Assembly (NCBI RefSeq): GCF_021155775.2
Contig: NC_060232.1
Span: 14,172,251 to 14,236,250 of the forward strand
Reading direction: 5' to 3'
Origin: Neodiprion pinetum
Taxonomy: Eukaryota > Arthropoda > Insecta > Hymenoptera > Diprionidae
DNA length: 64,000 nucleotides
A program made the position numbers and the translations under genes. Shown piece after piece: positions 21,834 to 32,823 of this stretch. The first letter of the stretch is position 1. The number at the start of each line of letters is the position of its first letter. The notes beneath the pieces were generated by a model, which did not search any database, had not been told where the DNA came from, and saw only the letters and a program-made list of their open reading frames with translations.

Positions 21834-22486
21834 TGTGACGTTGCACTACGAAATGCACGTCACAACAAGCCCCAAACCCGCGGAGCGGGGCCGAACAAGG
21901 CCGAGCTCCCACGAAATAACCCGAACCCGCGCGGTCCGATCACGCGGGCGGACACTCTAGTACCGGCGACAAAAAGGAGCGGACGATCCTAGCAAAGGCG
22001 TGAACCGAGACAGAGAGAGCGAAAAAGCCACGAGGAGAACGACGACTGAGAACTATATAACCCCGGACTACGACCTTCGGACTACTACGCGACACCTAGG
22101 TGCACCCACGAGCCGATAAAAGGTCAGACGCAGCCTCCAAAACCCGATATGCCGATCCATTCGACACTCCTTTCCCCAAAACTATTCCCTTCTCCATAAG
22201 CACATAGCCTCTCACACGCCCACCCTTACACTTACCCATACATCCACACACCCATGATAATTTTAGATGTAATTAGTCTCAAATATTGAACGCTAATCGA
22301 GCGTGACTGGGTGCCACGCGGGATTTTACGTTTTGTTATCAAAGGTTTAAGCTTGCTTCTCATACAATAAATTCACAAAGTTTTACCTCCAAACATCGAG
22401 TCTCGCTCTCGCTCATAACCCTGTCTCTCGTCTTCCTTATCCTCAGTCCCTACCCTCATTGCGTGTGAGGCTTACGCTCCGTCATA
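21834..22486 (+). mobile_element. Putative solo LTR (653 bp)
   Basis: It begins tgtgacg and ends cgtcata, an imperfect inverted pair, with ATCT on both sides (21830-21833 and 22487-22490). A TATA box (tatataa, 22054-22060) and AATAAA (22366-22371) sit in the order expected of an LTR. GC content is higher than the flanks. No internal retrotransposon genes are present. The superfamily (Gypsy or BEL) is not decidable. Confidence 0.55.
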
Positions 22487-24640
22487 ATCTTGCCAATTGT
22501 AATTGATCTTTCGGGAAACTAGGCACATAAAGTTTCGAGCAAACGAAGTCAGCAATGGGAATGTCAGCGCAAATTCATAAATTTCAAGAAAATAACTGTT
22601 GAGATACAATATGAACAATATAATTTGTGACAGTGCTAATGTAATTTTTTTGACACTGATTCAATTCGTAGAATATAATAGAAGAAAATGATGTTCGTGT
22701 GTTTCTTATTCATAGGCTTAGAACTATTCGTAAGAAAAAATAATACAAATTAGTCATAACTATTAGACTACTTTGAACTGGTTCGATGAACAGCGGACGT
22801 CTTTATAAGGCTAGACGCAGAGCTAATAGTCTCGCCAAGCCTACGTTTATGTAATCGGATAAACTTGGTTCAAAAATCTATAGTACCTTCAGACCAATTA
22901 GATACTGCGACAACACCGTCTCCAAATAATTTTGATTTTGTTCGAAAACAATTTTCTGCATCTCAAGTTTATCAATATCTGTCCACAGTAGTCTATACTG
23001 TGACGCAGATTTTCTCTGTTACTCAGCCACCCGGAGTAGCGACCGAGAATTCACCATGTGCACAATAATTTTGCGACCCGCGATGAAAGCTGAAAATAAC
23101 AGATCTTGTAAAAGATATCGCGAAATTCTGTTGGGTGCCTGGCGTGATCGACGCGCCTCTCAATTGGCAGCTCGGCTAATTCTCGGCTGTATTCTTAGAC
23201 ACTGGTAGCTCAATACCGGGGAGAGGGGAGGGGTAATTTTGTGGCGAGAAAGAATGGACACTCGAAAGGCGTCGCAATTTAACCAAAAGAAAATACAACA
23301 ATATATTCTGCAATCGAAACGATACAAAAACATAAAAAGACAAAATGATTAATTCGCTCTTCGCGATTTCAAAAAAAAAAAAAACAATAACGAAAAATAA
23401 AATATCGAATAAATCTTTAATCTACTTGCGCTAGTCGCACTATTGATATTCAACAAATTCAATAGAACCAAAAAAAAGGATCATTCAAATGCGCTAACCG
23501 CGATCTTACAACTGGACGTGGCGCTAATCGCTAAAGAGAATTGAGTAAATTGATTAATATCGTCGATACGCAATTTGCAACGACACCAAGGAAGAACCTT
23601 AATAGCTAATGTGCTAATCGCAGCCTAATTCAACACGAATAAAGAAAAGAAATAAATCGTTATGAATCGGCTTACCCCAAGCCTCGGAGTAAACTCCAGC
23701 TTCATTCAGGACTCAACGTATAAAACGCAACTGTTAAGGGCCGTATTGGCTGAGCACACAGACCCTATCTACTGTCGGTACATTACCATCGTCTCAAACA
23801 AACAAAGAATATATATACTTCAACTTCCGGTAATAATACATTATTGTTATTATTATTCAGATTCTGATTTCTATGTAAGAGCTACACGCCAAAGTCTATA
23901 TTAATAAATCTATCCTTTTCATCGTGAATCCTAGTGAGAACGGTGTTTTATTGGACGAATCCTTTCAGCAACACATCCGAAACTTCTATTTTTGCGGAAT
24001 GTGCAACTACTATACAGCTCAACCGGATGCTCACACTGAGATACGCGATCTATACGAGAGGTGACACTTTCCAAACACGTTAACGCAATTAGACCCCGTG
24101 CAGCGGAATTGGGCTGCACGCAATTTACGAATGAAACGGCTGTACTCAAAACCGCGACTCTACTCTAGATTTTCAGCAAGCCAAATTAACTCTATGCGTT
24201 CTCGCGAAAACTCAAGCTATGGCCACCAAATAAGAAAATCGGCACACGAATTTCGAATATTCTCGTAACGCAATTACAAAATGACCAACCGTCAATCGGT
24301 GCGCCAATTTAAATTAATCTCGAAATTGGTTTGCTAGAAATAATTAGCATTTACTGCGACGAAGCCACACTAAAAATTTTCCCACCCCGTATTGGTACAT
24401 AAGCACTCCTTTTTTCGATTCGCGAGAAACCACAAAACAACCAAAAATAAAAACTCGGAATCTAATTCGCAGAAAAACAACGACTGCGCTCCAATTTGAC
24501 CCTAACTAACTATAAATTTTGCCAATGCTCTTCTCTAGCGCCAGAAGTGACGAGCTCTGCTACGCGAAGCCGAAATTCGAACATGGACTTCGAACATAAA
24601 TCTCAAGATCTAGCTTATCGCTAACTTTGATTTCCACTGT
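22487..24640. other. Non-coding region with dispersed gcgctaatcgc-type motif
   Basis: No credible gene. Between about 23425 and 23615 a short motif of the form gcgcta[a/g][t/c]cgc recurs four times (two of them degenerate) at irregular spacing. Confidence 0.45.
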
Positions 24641-24850
24641 GGCATACCGTTGATTGGCTGCCGGGCTCGACGGTGCTCCATCGTTCGGCTGTGGCGTGGT
24701 GGCGGCTTCGCGAGGCTGTACGATGCTGGGCACTGCGGGGTGGCTATGGCTTGCTGGTCAACAACGGGAATCTCGTCCGCCTCGGTTTCCCTTGCGGCAG
24801 AGCTGTACGTTGCGTTGGCGCTCTCTCCGTAGCCTCGCGTGAGGTCTACC
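24640..24850 (+). repeat. GC-rich dispersed repeat, copy 1
   Basis: Contains gggaatctcgtccgcctcgg, closely matched on the opposite strand near 35405-35425. Overlapping frames read through in both copies (GNLVRLGFP here, GNRVRLGFP there), but I do not regard either as a gene. Confidence 0.4.
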
Positions 24851-24859
24851 GCTCACGAT

Positions 24860-27080
24860 GTAGCTTCATTCTTGTTGTTTCTTCGTAAAAATTCTCCGCT
24901 ACCGTTGTCACAAGACGCTGTCAAATTTACTCGAAAAAAAAATAAACAAAAATCCTGAAGTATCTTATTCGCTAGCCTGTAAAGTGTCCCCTCTCGGGGT
25001 TTCCTAGAGTACCAGCTTTTTTGTACCTTTTTTTTAACCACTATTTGCGCGTCACTCTTATAGCGTCTTAATTTTTTATTTAATTAAGATTTTAATTGCA
25101 ATCTACATTGCTTTGCTTTCGATTATAGCGCTAGTACGTTAAAATTATTTCGTTGTTTTTGATACTCTATTCTTTGCTTTCCTTGGCTTGCCCCACTTCC
25201 CTGACCATAAACTATTCTTGCCGAGAGCGTTGCGGACACGCTACGCAAGTAACGTTTTGCAGGAAAATCGGCATAGCAATACGCCTGCAGACGCCTGAAT
25301 TGTAGTGTAGCCTAATCATATCATGGCTGTTTAGGGAGTGCGTGCATCAGTAAGGGTGTACTTCCACTCTTCTGTGACTGGCTCGAAAGCAGGAGCATAC
25401 AGCTGGTCGCACTATCCGGTGTGATACGATGACATACAAACACCTTCCCCTCTGCGCAAGCATACCTTCATTTAAAGATATTTGTTGACTTCATCTCAGA
25501 TAGTAAACTTGTTAAGATCCTGACTATTATTTGACTATTTCGAATGAATATGAATTAAAAAAAAAATTCACTTAAGAGTGTAAAAAATTGGGAAAAATGG
25601 TAATATTTCACCGAGTCTGATGAAAATGACAGCAAATAAGTATAAAGTTGGCAACATGTCGATCGTAGATTCGCGAATGTCGTCGAAAACATCGAGACTG
25701 AGGAAGAGTCGGAGAAAAAAATGAATATCGTGAAGCATTGACCACAATGCATGTCACAGAATCAAAAAAGTCTTGTTTTTGTTACCAACGAACCTCTAGC
25801 CTTGTTCCCTTTCCGGCTGCGGATGACTCAGTCATTTCACTGTCAGGTCATCAAATTTCGCCAGCAATCAGAATGAACGTTTGCAGGTGAGTCGGAACGT
25901 GACCCATTTAATTTGACAAACTAGCAGCCTGGTTAAGGAATATTACGCCGGGGGTGTAGAGTGCTGGATTAGCCTCTGGCCCCCATCGAAACCAACATTC
26001 CACCATGGTGTTATGTATGCGGCTTGAAGACGTTGCGAATATGCCACCAGAACGGTGAGTGGAGAAGCAAAAACATGGCTGAACAAGGTTCAAGTCGCAC
26101 GACTGTATAAGCTTATGTATTTCTAATAACTGAATAAACTGCGACACCAGTTAAATAAGACTTTATTAATACATAAGACATGGTAGGCGGACTGAGCTGA
26201 CTTGAAGGGAACCTAGGCAACCAAGAACCCATCAACATCGAGGAGGCAGCTGAGAAAAGTTCTAACCAAGGTCCCTACTGCAGTCCACAAGCGCGTTGGC
26301 GCCTTTGTGCTGGAGATAGTGTCAGGAGACAACCGTCCACATGTAACATTCGTAACAAAATTTTAAAGTTTCTTTTGACTTTTATTTGATAGCTAGTCAA
26401 CTTTCGTACCATCGACTGTACATCGAAAATCTAGTGGGCGTTTATGAACTCACAGTTAGCATTTCGGATCGACTATTTGCCCTGAATATTTTTTTTTTTA
26501 TGACCTATAAATTAGTCGACTTGATTTGCTGCCAACAGTAAGTTGGATATAAATCGAATTCTATGCTCTCTGAGTCGTGTGGTGAAAAATAGTACTGTAG
26601 CAGGTCTTACGACAAGTCCCCACTATTCAGAACAAAATATTCTCATCTGGTAATACTGCAATATTAGCGTTCCAAACGTAAACGTATTTTTCCAGTTATT
26701 CACAAATACACTGTATTTAGTGCAATCATTATGAACAGTATCAAGCTAAATAGAAGAAACAGAGGTAATAACGCTCGTGGTATCGTTATATTATCGGAAA
26801 ACATTTTTTATGACAACAAAGCTTTCAACAAGCGAATCTATTTTCATCCATATGTTCGGTAAAATTACATCCAAGCAAATTAATTACAGTCGATTTATAC
26901 GAATCGCTTAATTAGAAAAAAAAACCGTCAATAATTTAAATATATATGTAGACTAGTTCCAGGACTTATTCTGGCTATCTGGTATAAATCAATTATTGCA
27001 TTCAAATGTACCGTCGCGCAATTCTTGTTATCACAATAATTGTCCATCTATTACAATTGTTTGTGGTTAGTTCATAATTA
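24860..27080. other. Intergenic DNA
   Basis: No gene recognised. 25250-26340 is less AT-rich and may contain degraded transposon sequence that I cannot name. Confidence 0.4.
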
Positions 27081-27373
27081 TTAAGATTGAGCACCTTCAT
27101 GTCCCTGATTCACCCATGGTGGGCACGAGATGGATGGTTGATAAGATTGAGAGATTGGAACTTGATAGGGTTGCGTATGCTGCACCTGCTGTTGTCCTTG
27201 CTGTTGCAGTAGGGGCGGCGGTGGAGGGTTGCAAACAGATTGCATTAACGGCACTGAATTATATGGGGGAGGTTTTGTTGTGTAGTGACGTACTGGATGA
27301 TATTCGGGGATGGAAAGATGGTCAGTTCCTACGTTTTGGTGACCTTGCGGTGATCGGCTGTCGTCTGGTTGAT
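27081..27373 (-). CDS. Last coding exon of a Pro/Gln-rich host protein
   Basis: Acceptor ttgttttag ends at 27374. The exon then stays open to a TAA at 27081-27083, about 97 codons. The peptide is rich in Pro, Gln, Tyr and Ser with a PPPPPLLQQQGQQQ tract, looks disordered, and ends in WVNQGHEGAQS. The acceptor phase (two bases complete a codon) fits the donor at 31132, so both exons probably belong to one gene. No family recognised. Confidence 0.5.
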
Positions 27374-28600
27374 CTAAAACAAATGTTAAGTATTGAATGA
27401 ACAACTTAAGAAAGAGATCTTCCTTGATAAGTTTTGAAAAACTACTCAGCTTCCAGAACGTACTATACAAGTAGTATAGGAACCGAATAGTAACTACTTA
27501 ATGTAAGTACCTAGTACATTGCATAGTCACTATGGACGGTACGTAACATGTTGGGTAATTAATCAACTTCTTAGTGGTTATAACCATGATTAAAGAAAAT
27601 AAGGCGTGTTCTTGCGCAACGATCTCATTACGAACCAATTGCATCTCGCACAATTGGTGGTTAGTTGTGATATTCAATCATAATATGTACTACTACTACC
27701 ATCAACATAAAAAAAATCGAATTACAACAGAACTTGGAATACTTTAGGCCATAGTACAGCTGTTTTTACTACAAAACATTTTTTTTTATACTGACATGTA
27801 CTTATAAATGGTAACAAAGAGTAGCCATTCGTCTTATCCACGGGTTTTGGAAAACGTGTATTTCTATAAGTATGAATAAAGTGAATTCGCGGGTAAATAA
27901 AGGGTGCAACTTGCAAACGCATATTTTGAATTAAGAACAAAAATAAAATTGTTTCTCTACGACAGTCAAATATGTAATCCCATACCGCGCTTGACGCGAA
28001 TGCAAAATACTTCATCATTATGATATATTTATTGATACTAACAATAAGGCGTATGCACCCCCCGGATGCCACGTATACGGTGAATGTTTGAGAAAATGAA
28101 ACAGTCCGAACCCAGGCCCGGGCGGTCCATGTAGTACGCGCTCTGTTGTCGAACATACCCTAACTCACGAACGAGAGAGAGCGTGCTGCTATATGGGCCA
28201 CCTGTGTCTTGTTTCGGACGGCTTCATTTGCTCAAAATCTTACTGTATATAGCATAATATTCTTTATTGGATTAACCAATGAGTACAGTTGTAGAATAAG
28301 ATCGGTTATTCACTATCGCCATGACCACTCACCAGTAGTATACCACAGACTGAATCGAATTTTATAATAGTTTTAAAACTGTAGATTTTGTGAATACTAG
28401 ATACTACCGCACATTTACGAGATAGTACCGGTGAATGTACATACTGATTGGCCACTTAAGGAAGTAACGCAGGAAATAGAATTGATGGACAGAAAAATAC
28501 CAAACTTGGCAGAATGTTCGATTATAACGTAAAAAGAACTCATGAAAATTTTTACGATCCGAGGTGGGTTTTTACGCGAGATATTTGTAATTCTTTTCAT
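27374..28600. other. Intron or intergenic DNA
   Basis: Would lie in the 3.8-kb intron between the exons ending at 31132 and starting at 27373. No other feature seen. Confidence 0.4.
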
Positions 28601-28610
28601 ATCTTTACTA

Positions 28611-28639
28611 GGGGCTTCGCCCCTGCGCGCTTCGCGCGC
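28611..28639. repeat. Two adjacent GC-rich hairpins with TTC loops
   Basis: ggggc-ttc-gcccc (28611-28623) followed immediately by gcgcgc-ttc-gcgcgc (28625-28639 region). They sit in an AT-rich background, preceded by actag. Hairpins of this kind occur near the 3' ends of some rolling-circle transposons and in large DNA virus genomes; assignment is open. Confidence 0.7.
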
Positions 28640-28707
28640 CAACCCCATCTCGGCACTGCGCGCCTCACTATTTCCTTACGCATTGTCTAGTAGACAGGCG
28701 AATTCCT

Positions 28708-29157
28708 TCATGTTGATTTGATGACAGGTCTGCACTTGCTATCGACTTCAATTCCTTCTGTGCTTACTTTTCTTTTTTTCATCAATCTAAGCTTCCATTT
28801 GTTGGTTGACAATTGGTTTTCCTTCTCTACTGATATCGATCTATCTCCTTGACTTGCTGAATTATTTTTGCTACCGCTCTGCCCGTTATTCTCCAACATC
28901 ACCTTCTTTATATTATTTTTTTCTCTATATTTGTGTTGCTGTTCACTCCGCAAAACACCTCTTTCTCTTGTGGTTAACATAGATCCTGGTCGTCCTCTTG
29001 CCTGGTTATAGGAATATTTGTTTATTATTATTCTCTGGCTTATTTGGTTCTTCGCACTTACAATTTTATTTTCCTCTTTCTTTTGTGATACTTCCGACCA
29101 TCCACCATCTTCATCGCCTTGTCTGCTGCTTGAAACTCCTCCTTTCTCCATTGTCAT
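28708..29157 (-). CDS. Basic hydrophilic ORF next to OTU ORF, unknown
   Basis: 149 residues, rich in Lys, Arg, Ser, Asn and Gln (e.g. GWSEVSQKKEENKIVSAK), no hydrophobic core, likely disordered. It lies downstream of and on the same strand as the OTU-like ORF (29431-29670). Could be a nucleic-acid-binding protein of a transposon or chance open frame. No family recognised. Confidence 0.35.
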   Translation of the reverse strand: MTMEKGGVSSSRQGDEDGGWSEVSQKKEENKIVSAKNQISQRIIINKYSYNQARGRPGSMLTTRERGVLRSEQQHKYREKNNIKKVMLENNGQSGSKNNSASQGDRSISVEKENQLSTNKWKLRLMKKRKVSTEGIEVDSKCRPVIKST

Positions 29158-29430
29158 CGTAAATCCTGGCTGTCCTTTTGACTGTTTGGTGATATATTTA
29201 GATTTACTATCATTTGATTGTTACTTTTCATACTTATTACTCACTATCTGAGTTTTATTTTGGTTCTGCAAGACATCAAAGTGTCCACTGTCTCCGTCGC
29301 CGGTAAAGAGTAGCGAGAATTGTGTTTCATTTTGTGATCCGATCCGGTGTGGATGAATTTGTTCTTCGCGATACACGATTAAACATATTTTAAAAATGTC
29401 CGCAGCTGCAGCTAATTCTGCTTCTCCCCC

Positions 29431-29670
29431 TCATATTCCATTTTTATTCGTATGTGATTTGTAAACACCAGGTGACCTAATCACAGCACCGTTTGACTCG
29501 TTACCTGTAATAAAACCCGCAAATGTAGACCAATTATCCACTACATTTGAAACGATACTCAGTCTCACCTCTGCGTGTCGATCTTGAGTGCCGTATACAC
29601 AATACGCCAACGCGCGAGAAAGACAATTCCCGTCGGGAATCATCTTGATAATTTTCGTTTGCATGTTCAT
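29431..29670 (-). CDS. OTU-like cysteine protease domain (partial)
   Basis: 79 residues. The motif PDGNCLSRALAYCVYGTQ near residue 12 has the Asp-Gly-Asn-Cys of OTU proteases with the catalytic Cys in place. It is followed by HAEVRLSIVSNVVDNW, the usual second helix. The C-terminal part with the catalytic His is missing from this frame, so it is partial or broken. OTU domains remove ubiquitin and are often carried by insect transposons and viruses; here the isolated position suggests transposon origin. Confidence 0.6.
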   Translation of the reverse strand: MNMQTKIIKMIPDGNCLSRALAYCVYGTQDRHAEVRLSIVSNVVDNWSTFAGFITGNESNGAVIRSPGVYKSHTNKNGI

Positions 29671-29809
29671 TTTTTGCGCGTCAGAAACAGATACCTATAA
29701 AGATATTTGTCAAAGACTGTCATAAACAGCCGATGACAGCTGTCAAAGGGTTTGCTAGATGCTTTTTGTTTTGTTTTCGGGATCTCACCCCACCACCAAC
29801 TTCATGCGT

Positions 29810-29888
29810 ATACTATTGTTATTAAAATCTTTTTTATACTATTGTTATTATAGTCTTTTTTTTACTATTGTTATTATAATCTTTTTCT
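29810..29888. repeat. Three tandem 26-27 bp units
   Basis: tactattgttatta followed by a T-rich stretch, repeated three times. Confidence 0.85.
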
Positions 29889-29930
29889 ACCTGTTCATTT
29901 GTTTGAAACTTTTTTATTGGATAGAGAGAT

Positions 29931-29950
29931 AAGCCACTTTAAAGTGGCTT
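29931..29950. repeat. Perfect 20-bp palindrome
   Basis: aagccactttaaagtggctt is its own reverse complement. Confidence 0.95.
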
Positions 29951-31131
29951 CTTATGAGAAATGACGGAGTTGGCTGCACATTATTCCTTATATCTCCGTA
30001 ATTGATGGATAGATCAGAATGAAATGTAAACAGCAGAGAGATGAAATACTCAGAATAATTTATCCGGCTTAAAAATATTCAAAGGTGACTTATGATAGGC
30101 ATAATAAAAACAATAAAAAGTATTAATAGCGAATTTTCGGACCCTCGCTAAGAACATTGCAACGTCGCATATTCGAGGTTATGAGCGCGCATTTTGAAAT
30201 TTCAACGTATGTGACAGCTCGTGCAGGCTATTACATTTTTTATAATTCTTCGTTTTTTGTTTACACGACATATTTTACCTTTTCAATAAAATTTTGGCTT
30301 CATTTCTTTAGGCATTTCGAACTGGCGCTTAAAAGAAATTCACTGATACCGCTGATGAGTTGTCGACGGCATATTTGACACACATATACACGCGCACACA
30401 ATCAATGAAAAGCGACGATGCCAGATTAAGTACTACTTAGGTCAAACCACGGGCAAATGTTTGTAAGACTAGGTGGGTAGTTGCGTTACTTCCTTAATAC
30501 CATCATACTGCTACGATATTGTCTGTCTTTGCGGTGCACAAGTGGTATACTACTAAGATAATACTGGTCAAGAATAATGGGGCTGAATAGTCATCCTAAA
30601 GAAATGAAGAAAAAATGTAGATTTTTTCAGTTATTGACGTCAAATTGCATGTTATAAATTGGATTATAATTTCATTTTATTCACACTATCAATTGTCAAT
30701 TTTTTTATTCTTTTTGATGTGAGACGATCCCTTCACTTTCTTAAACGGGAAAACCACTGTGACAGCCGAAAAAATAACCGATTTTTAAGAATTCTTTTTC
30801 ACTGGGTAACTACGTAGTAAAGGGATCGGATTGTTGGTGATACTCTGCGGTGTTTGTGAATTCACCTTCTCAAAAATTCTAAGAAACTCCATGTACCATT
30901 CACGAGTAGGGTAATATTAACTAGTTGTGTATTACTCACATGTAAGTAATACAAAAATAGTATTACTCTGTTCTATACCATACTAGTGAATAGCCGCCAG
31001 TATTCGTAAATTTACAGTCTTAAATCCACTGTCTTAAACCTACCGATGGTGAGATTCTGAATAGTATTTATCAATAGTTGAGTTTTTAGTTTTACACTTG
31101 TGTTTTCTGTACGAGAGTGGCTCAACCTACT
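29951..31131. other. Intron or intergenic DNA
   Basis: No gene or structured repeat recognised. Confidence 0.4.
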
Positions 31132-31328
31132 TCTGAGCGGCCGGATCTGCGGAGGAGGCATGTTGATTGGCGGAGGTGCTGGATAGAACACATGATGCTC
31201 TCCATCTCGAGATGGCAGTAGAGGTCGTCCCCATTGAGTTCTCATATAAGGTTGCCATGGTGCCTGGGGTGGCGGTCTGACAGGAATCATCCCGCCAGAT
31301 TCAGCAGCAGCATAATTTTGCTCATTTC
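31132..31328 (-). CDS. Internal exon of a Pro-rich host protein
   Basis: Acceptor tgtgtttag ends at 31329 and a donor gtaggt begins at 31131. The 197-nt exon is open in one frame and encodes a Pro-rich peptide (MIPVRPPPQAPWQPY, APPPINMPPPQIRPL). The donor leaves one base of a codon, which fits the acceptor at 27373. The peptide looks like a low-complexity tail of an RNA-binding or scaffold protein, but I cannot identify the gene. Upstream exons were not found with confidence. Confidence 0.5.
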
Positions 31329-31807
31329 CTAAACACAGACGAATAATGGGTAAAAGAGAGTAACTATCATAAAGAATCGGAGTGAAATCAAGACAAATTA
31401 AAAGAGACAGTCGTTGTCAAATTTTACACAGGTAGGTTTTTATCTACCAAAAACCTACCAAAGGGTCTAGGCCGGATAAGAATGGTGAATCTGCCCACAC
31501 CGAATTTTGTGGCACCGATTTTTTCCCAAGTTCCTAACGTAAAAAAAAAATGTTGTGCAGAATTTGTAACAAACTCTGTCAAAATTCAATGAACGGTTTC
31601 GAAGTTATCATGTGAGAAGTGTTAAAATATGTCAACACAAGAATAAAACTAGTACAGTAGTACTAGTATACTAATATACTAATAGCAGCTACTTAAAGTT
31701 AACTTAAAAAACAAACACGAAACTGGGACTACCTCCTTCAAGGTATCCCACATTCTCTGTCGAAATATTTTTTCCAAGAAAAAGTATTTATCGAGTAATA
31801 GATATAC

Positions 31808-31846
31808 CTTGTTTGATGACATGTTTATCGCCACATCGTTTTTCAC
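31808..31846 (-). CDS. Candidate 39-nt exon (13 codons)
   Basis: Flanked by ttctgtttgtcag and gtatat, reading VKNDVAINMSSNK. A 13-codon segment on the other strand at 44912-44950 reads NKNDVAIAMSCGK, also after an acceptor-like cag. Nine of 13 residues agree. The gene is unknown. Confidence 0.3.
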
Positions 31847-31922
31847 CTGACAAACAGAAAAGATTTCATCAAAATAATGCAACAATGTACGTGTCGTTGT
31901 GAAGGACAAAAGATATACTTTC

Positions 31923-31923
<1 letters not shown>

Positions 31924-31999
<76 letters not shown>

Positions 32000-32028
32000 T
32001 TATATATAATATAATAATATATATATAA
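31924..32028. repeat. TA microsatellite
   Basis: An uninterrupted (ta)n run to about 31995 followed by degenerate AT sequence. Confidence 0.98.
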
Positions 32029-32538
32029 GCGAACATGTAGTTGAAAATCAATTTACGAAGAGAGACTGGAAAAATAAATCTCTCCAAATTTTCCCTTCTC
32101 CTGAAATCGCTAAGCTCTGGGTAATAACAGTTAGCTGGTTGTTCAAAGTTTTCAATAATGGATCAAAAGTTTGATTCAACCCTTGAAGCATGGATAAGTA
32201 CGAATTTGTATTTCAGCCTGTTCTTGAATGAACTTTCCACATGACTGAATGAATTCAAAAGTTAGGATCAGCACATTTAGAGTTGACGTTGCTGGAAATC
32301 TATTGAATTCTGAAATATCAAAAGTATTCACTGTTTGCTTCTAGTGACGTTGGTATGACAGTTAATCTGAAAATTTTTTCGTCAGTAGCTAAAACGCAAT
32401 GAAAAAAATTTCAATGGAGTAGTTTCATACTTTTTCAAAAATGAAACACTCTACGTGAGTGAGGATCTGAAAAAGACGGAAAGTGATGTTTTTTTATATT
32501 ATTAAACCTTATGACATTCGTGGATTGTTTAACAAAAC

Positions 32539-32823
32539 CTACTCAAACTTTAGGAGATGTAATATTTCAATAGTTGATGCATTTAAAAAATCAAAGGTCT
32601 TCAACGTTAATATAAAATGTTCTGCGGAACCGGCGTGGCATGGAATCTGAAAATAAATAAATTTCTGAGTATCAACTGAGTCGACTTGATTTCTCCAGTC
32701 GTGAACTCCACATCTGAAAATAAATTGCATAATGTATTCATCTTCTTCTGAAACGAAATCTGCCAGCCCAGGATATAGAGTATGAAAAGGTTGTTTATGA
32801 AGTACGTTGACTAGAAGTTGCAA
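32539..32823 (-). CDS. Exon-like open frame, unknown
   Basis: After a ttatattttag acceptor the frame stays open for about 94 residues (NVLHKQPFHTLYPGLADFVS, CGVHDWRNQVDSVD) and ends in a stop. It has a mixed, protein-like composition. Two further cag acceptors inside make the true exon limits unclear. It could belong to the minus-strand gene whose last exons are at 31132 and 27081. Confidence 0.3.
   Translation of the reverse strand: MQLLVNVLHKQPFHTLYPGLADFVSEEDEYIMQFIFRCGVHDWRNQVDSVDTQKFIYFQIPCHAGSAEHFILTLKTFDFLNASTIEILHLLKFE

Noticed and set aside
23420..23620. CRISPR-like array from the recurring gcgcta..cgc motif
   Set aside because: Repeats are too short and irregularly spaced, and the genome is eukaryotic.
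29018..29251. Plus-strand 77-residue hydrophobic ORF
   Set aside because: Antisense to the basic ORF at 28708-29157; hydrophobicity is the mirror of Lys/Arg-rich codons.
31869..32087. Minus-strand ORF of alternating Ile/Tyr
   Set aside because: Translation of a TA microsatellite.
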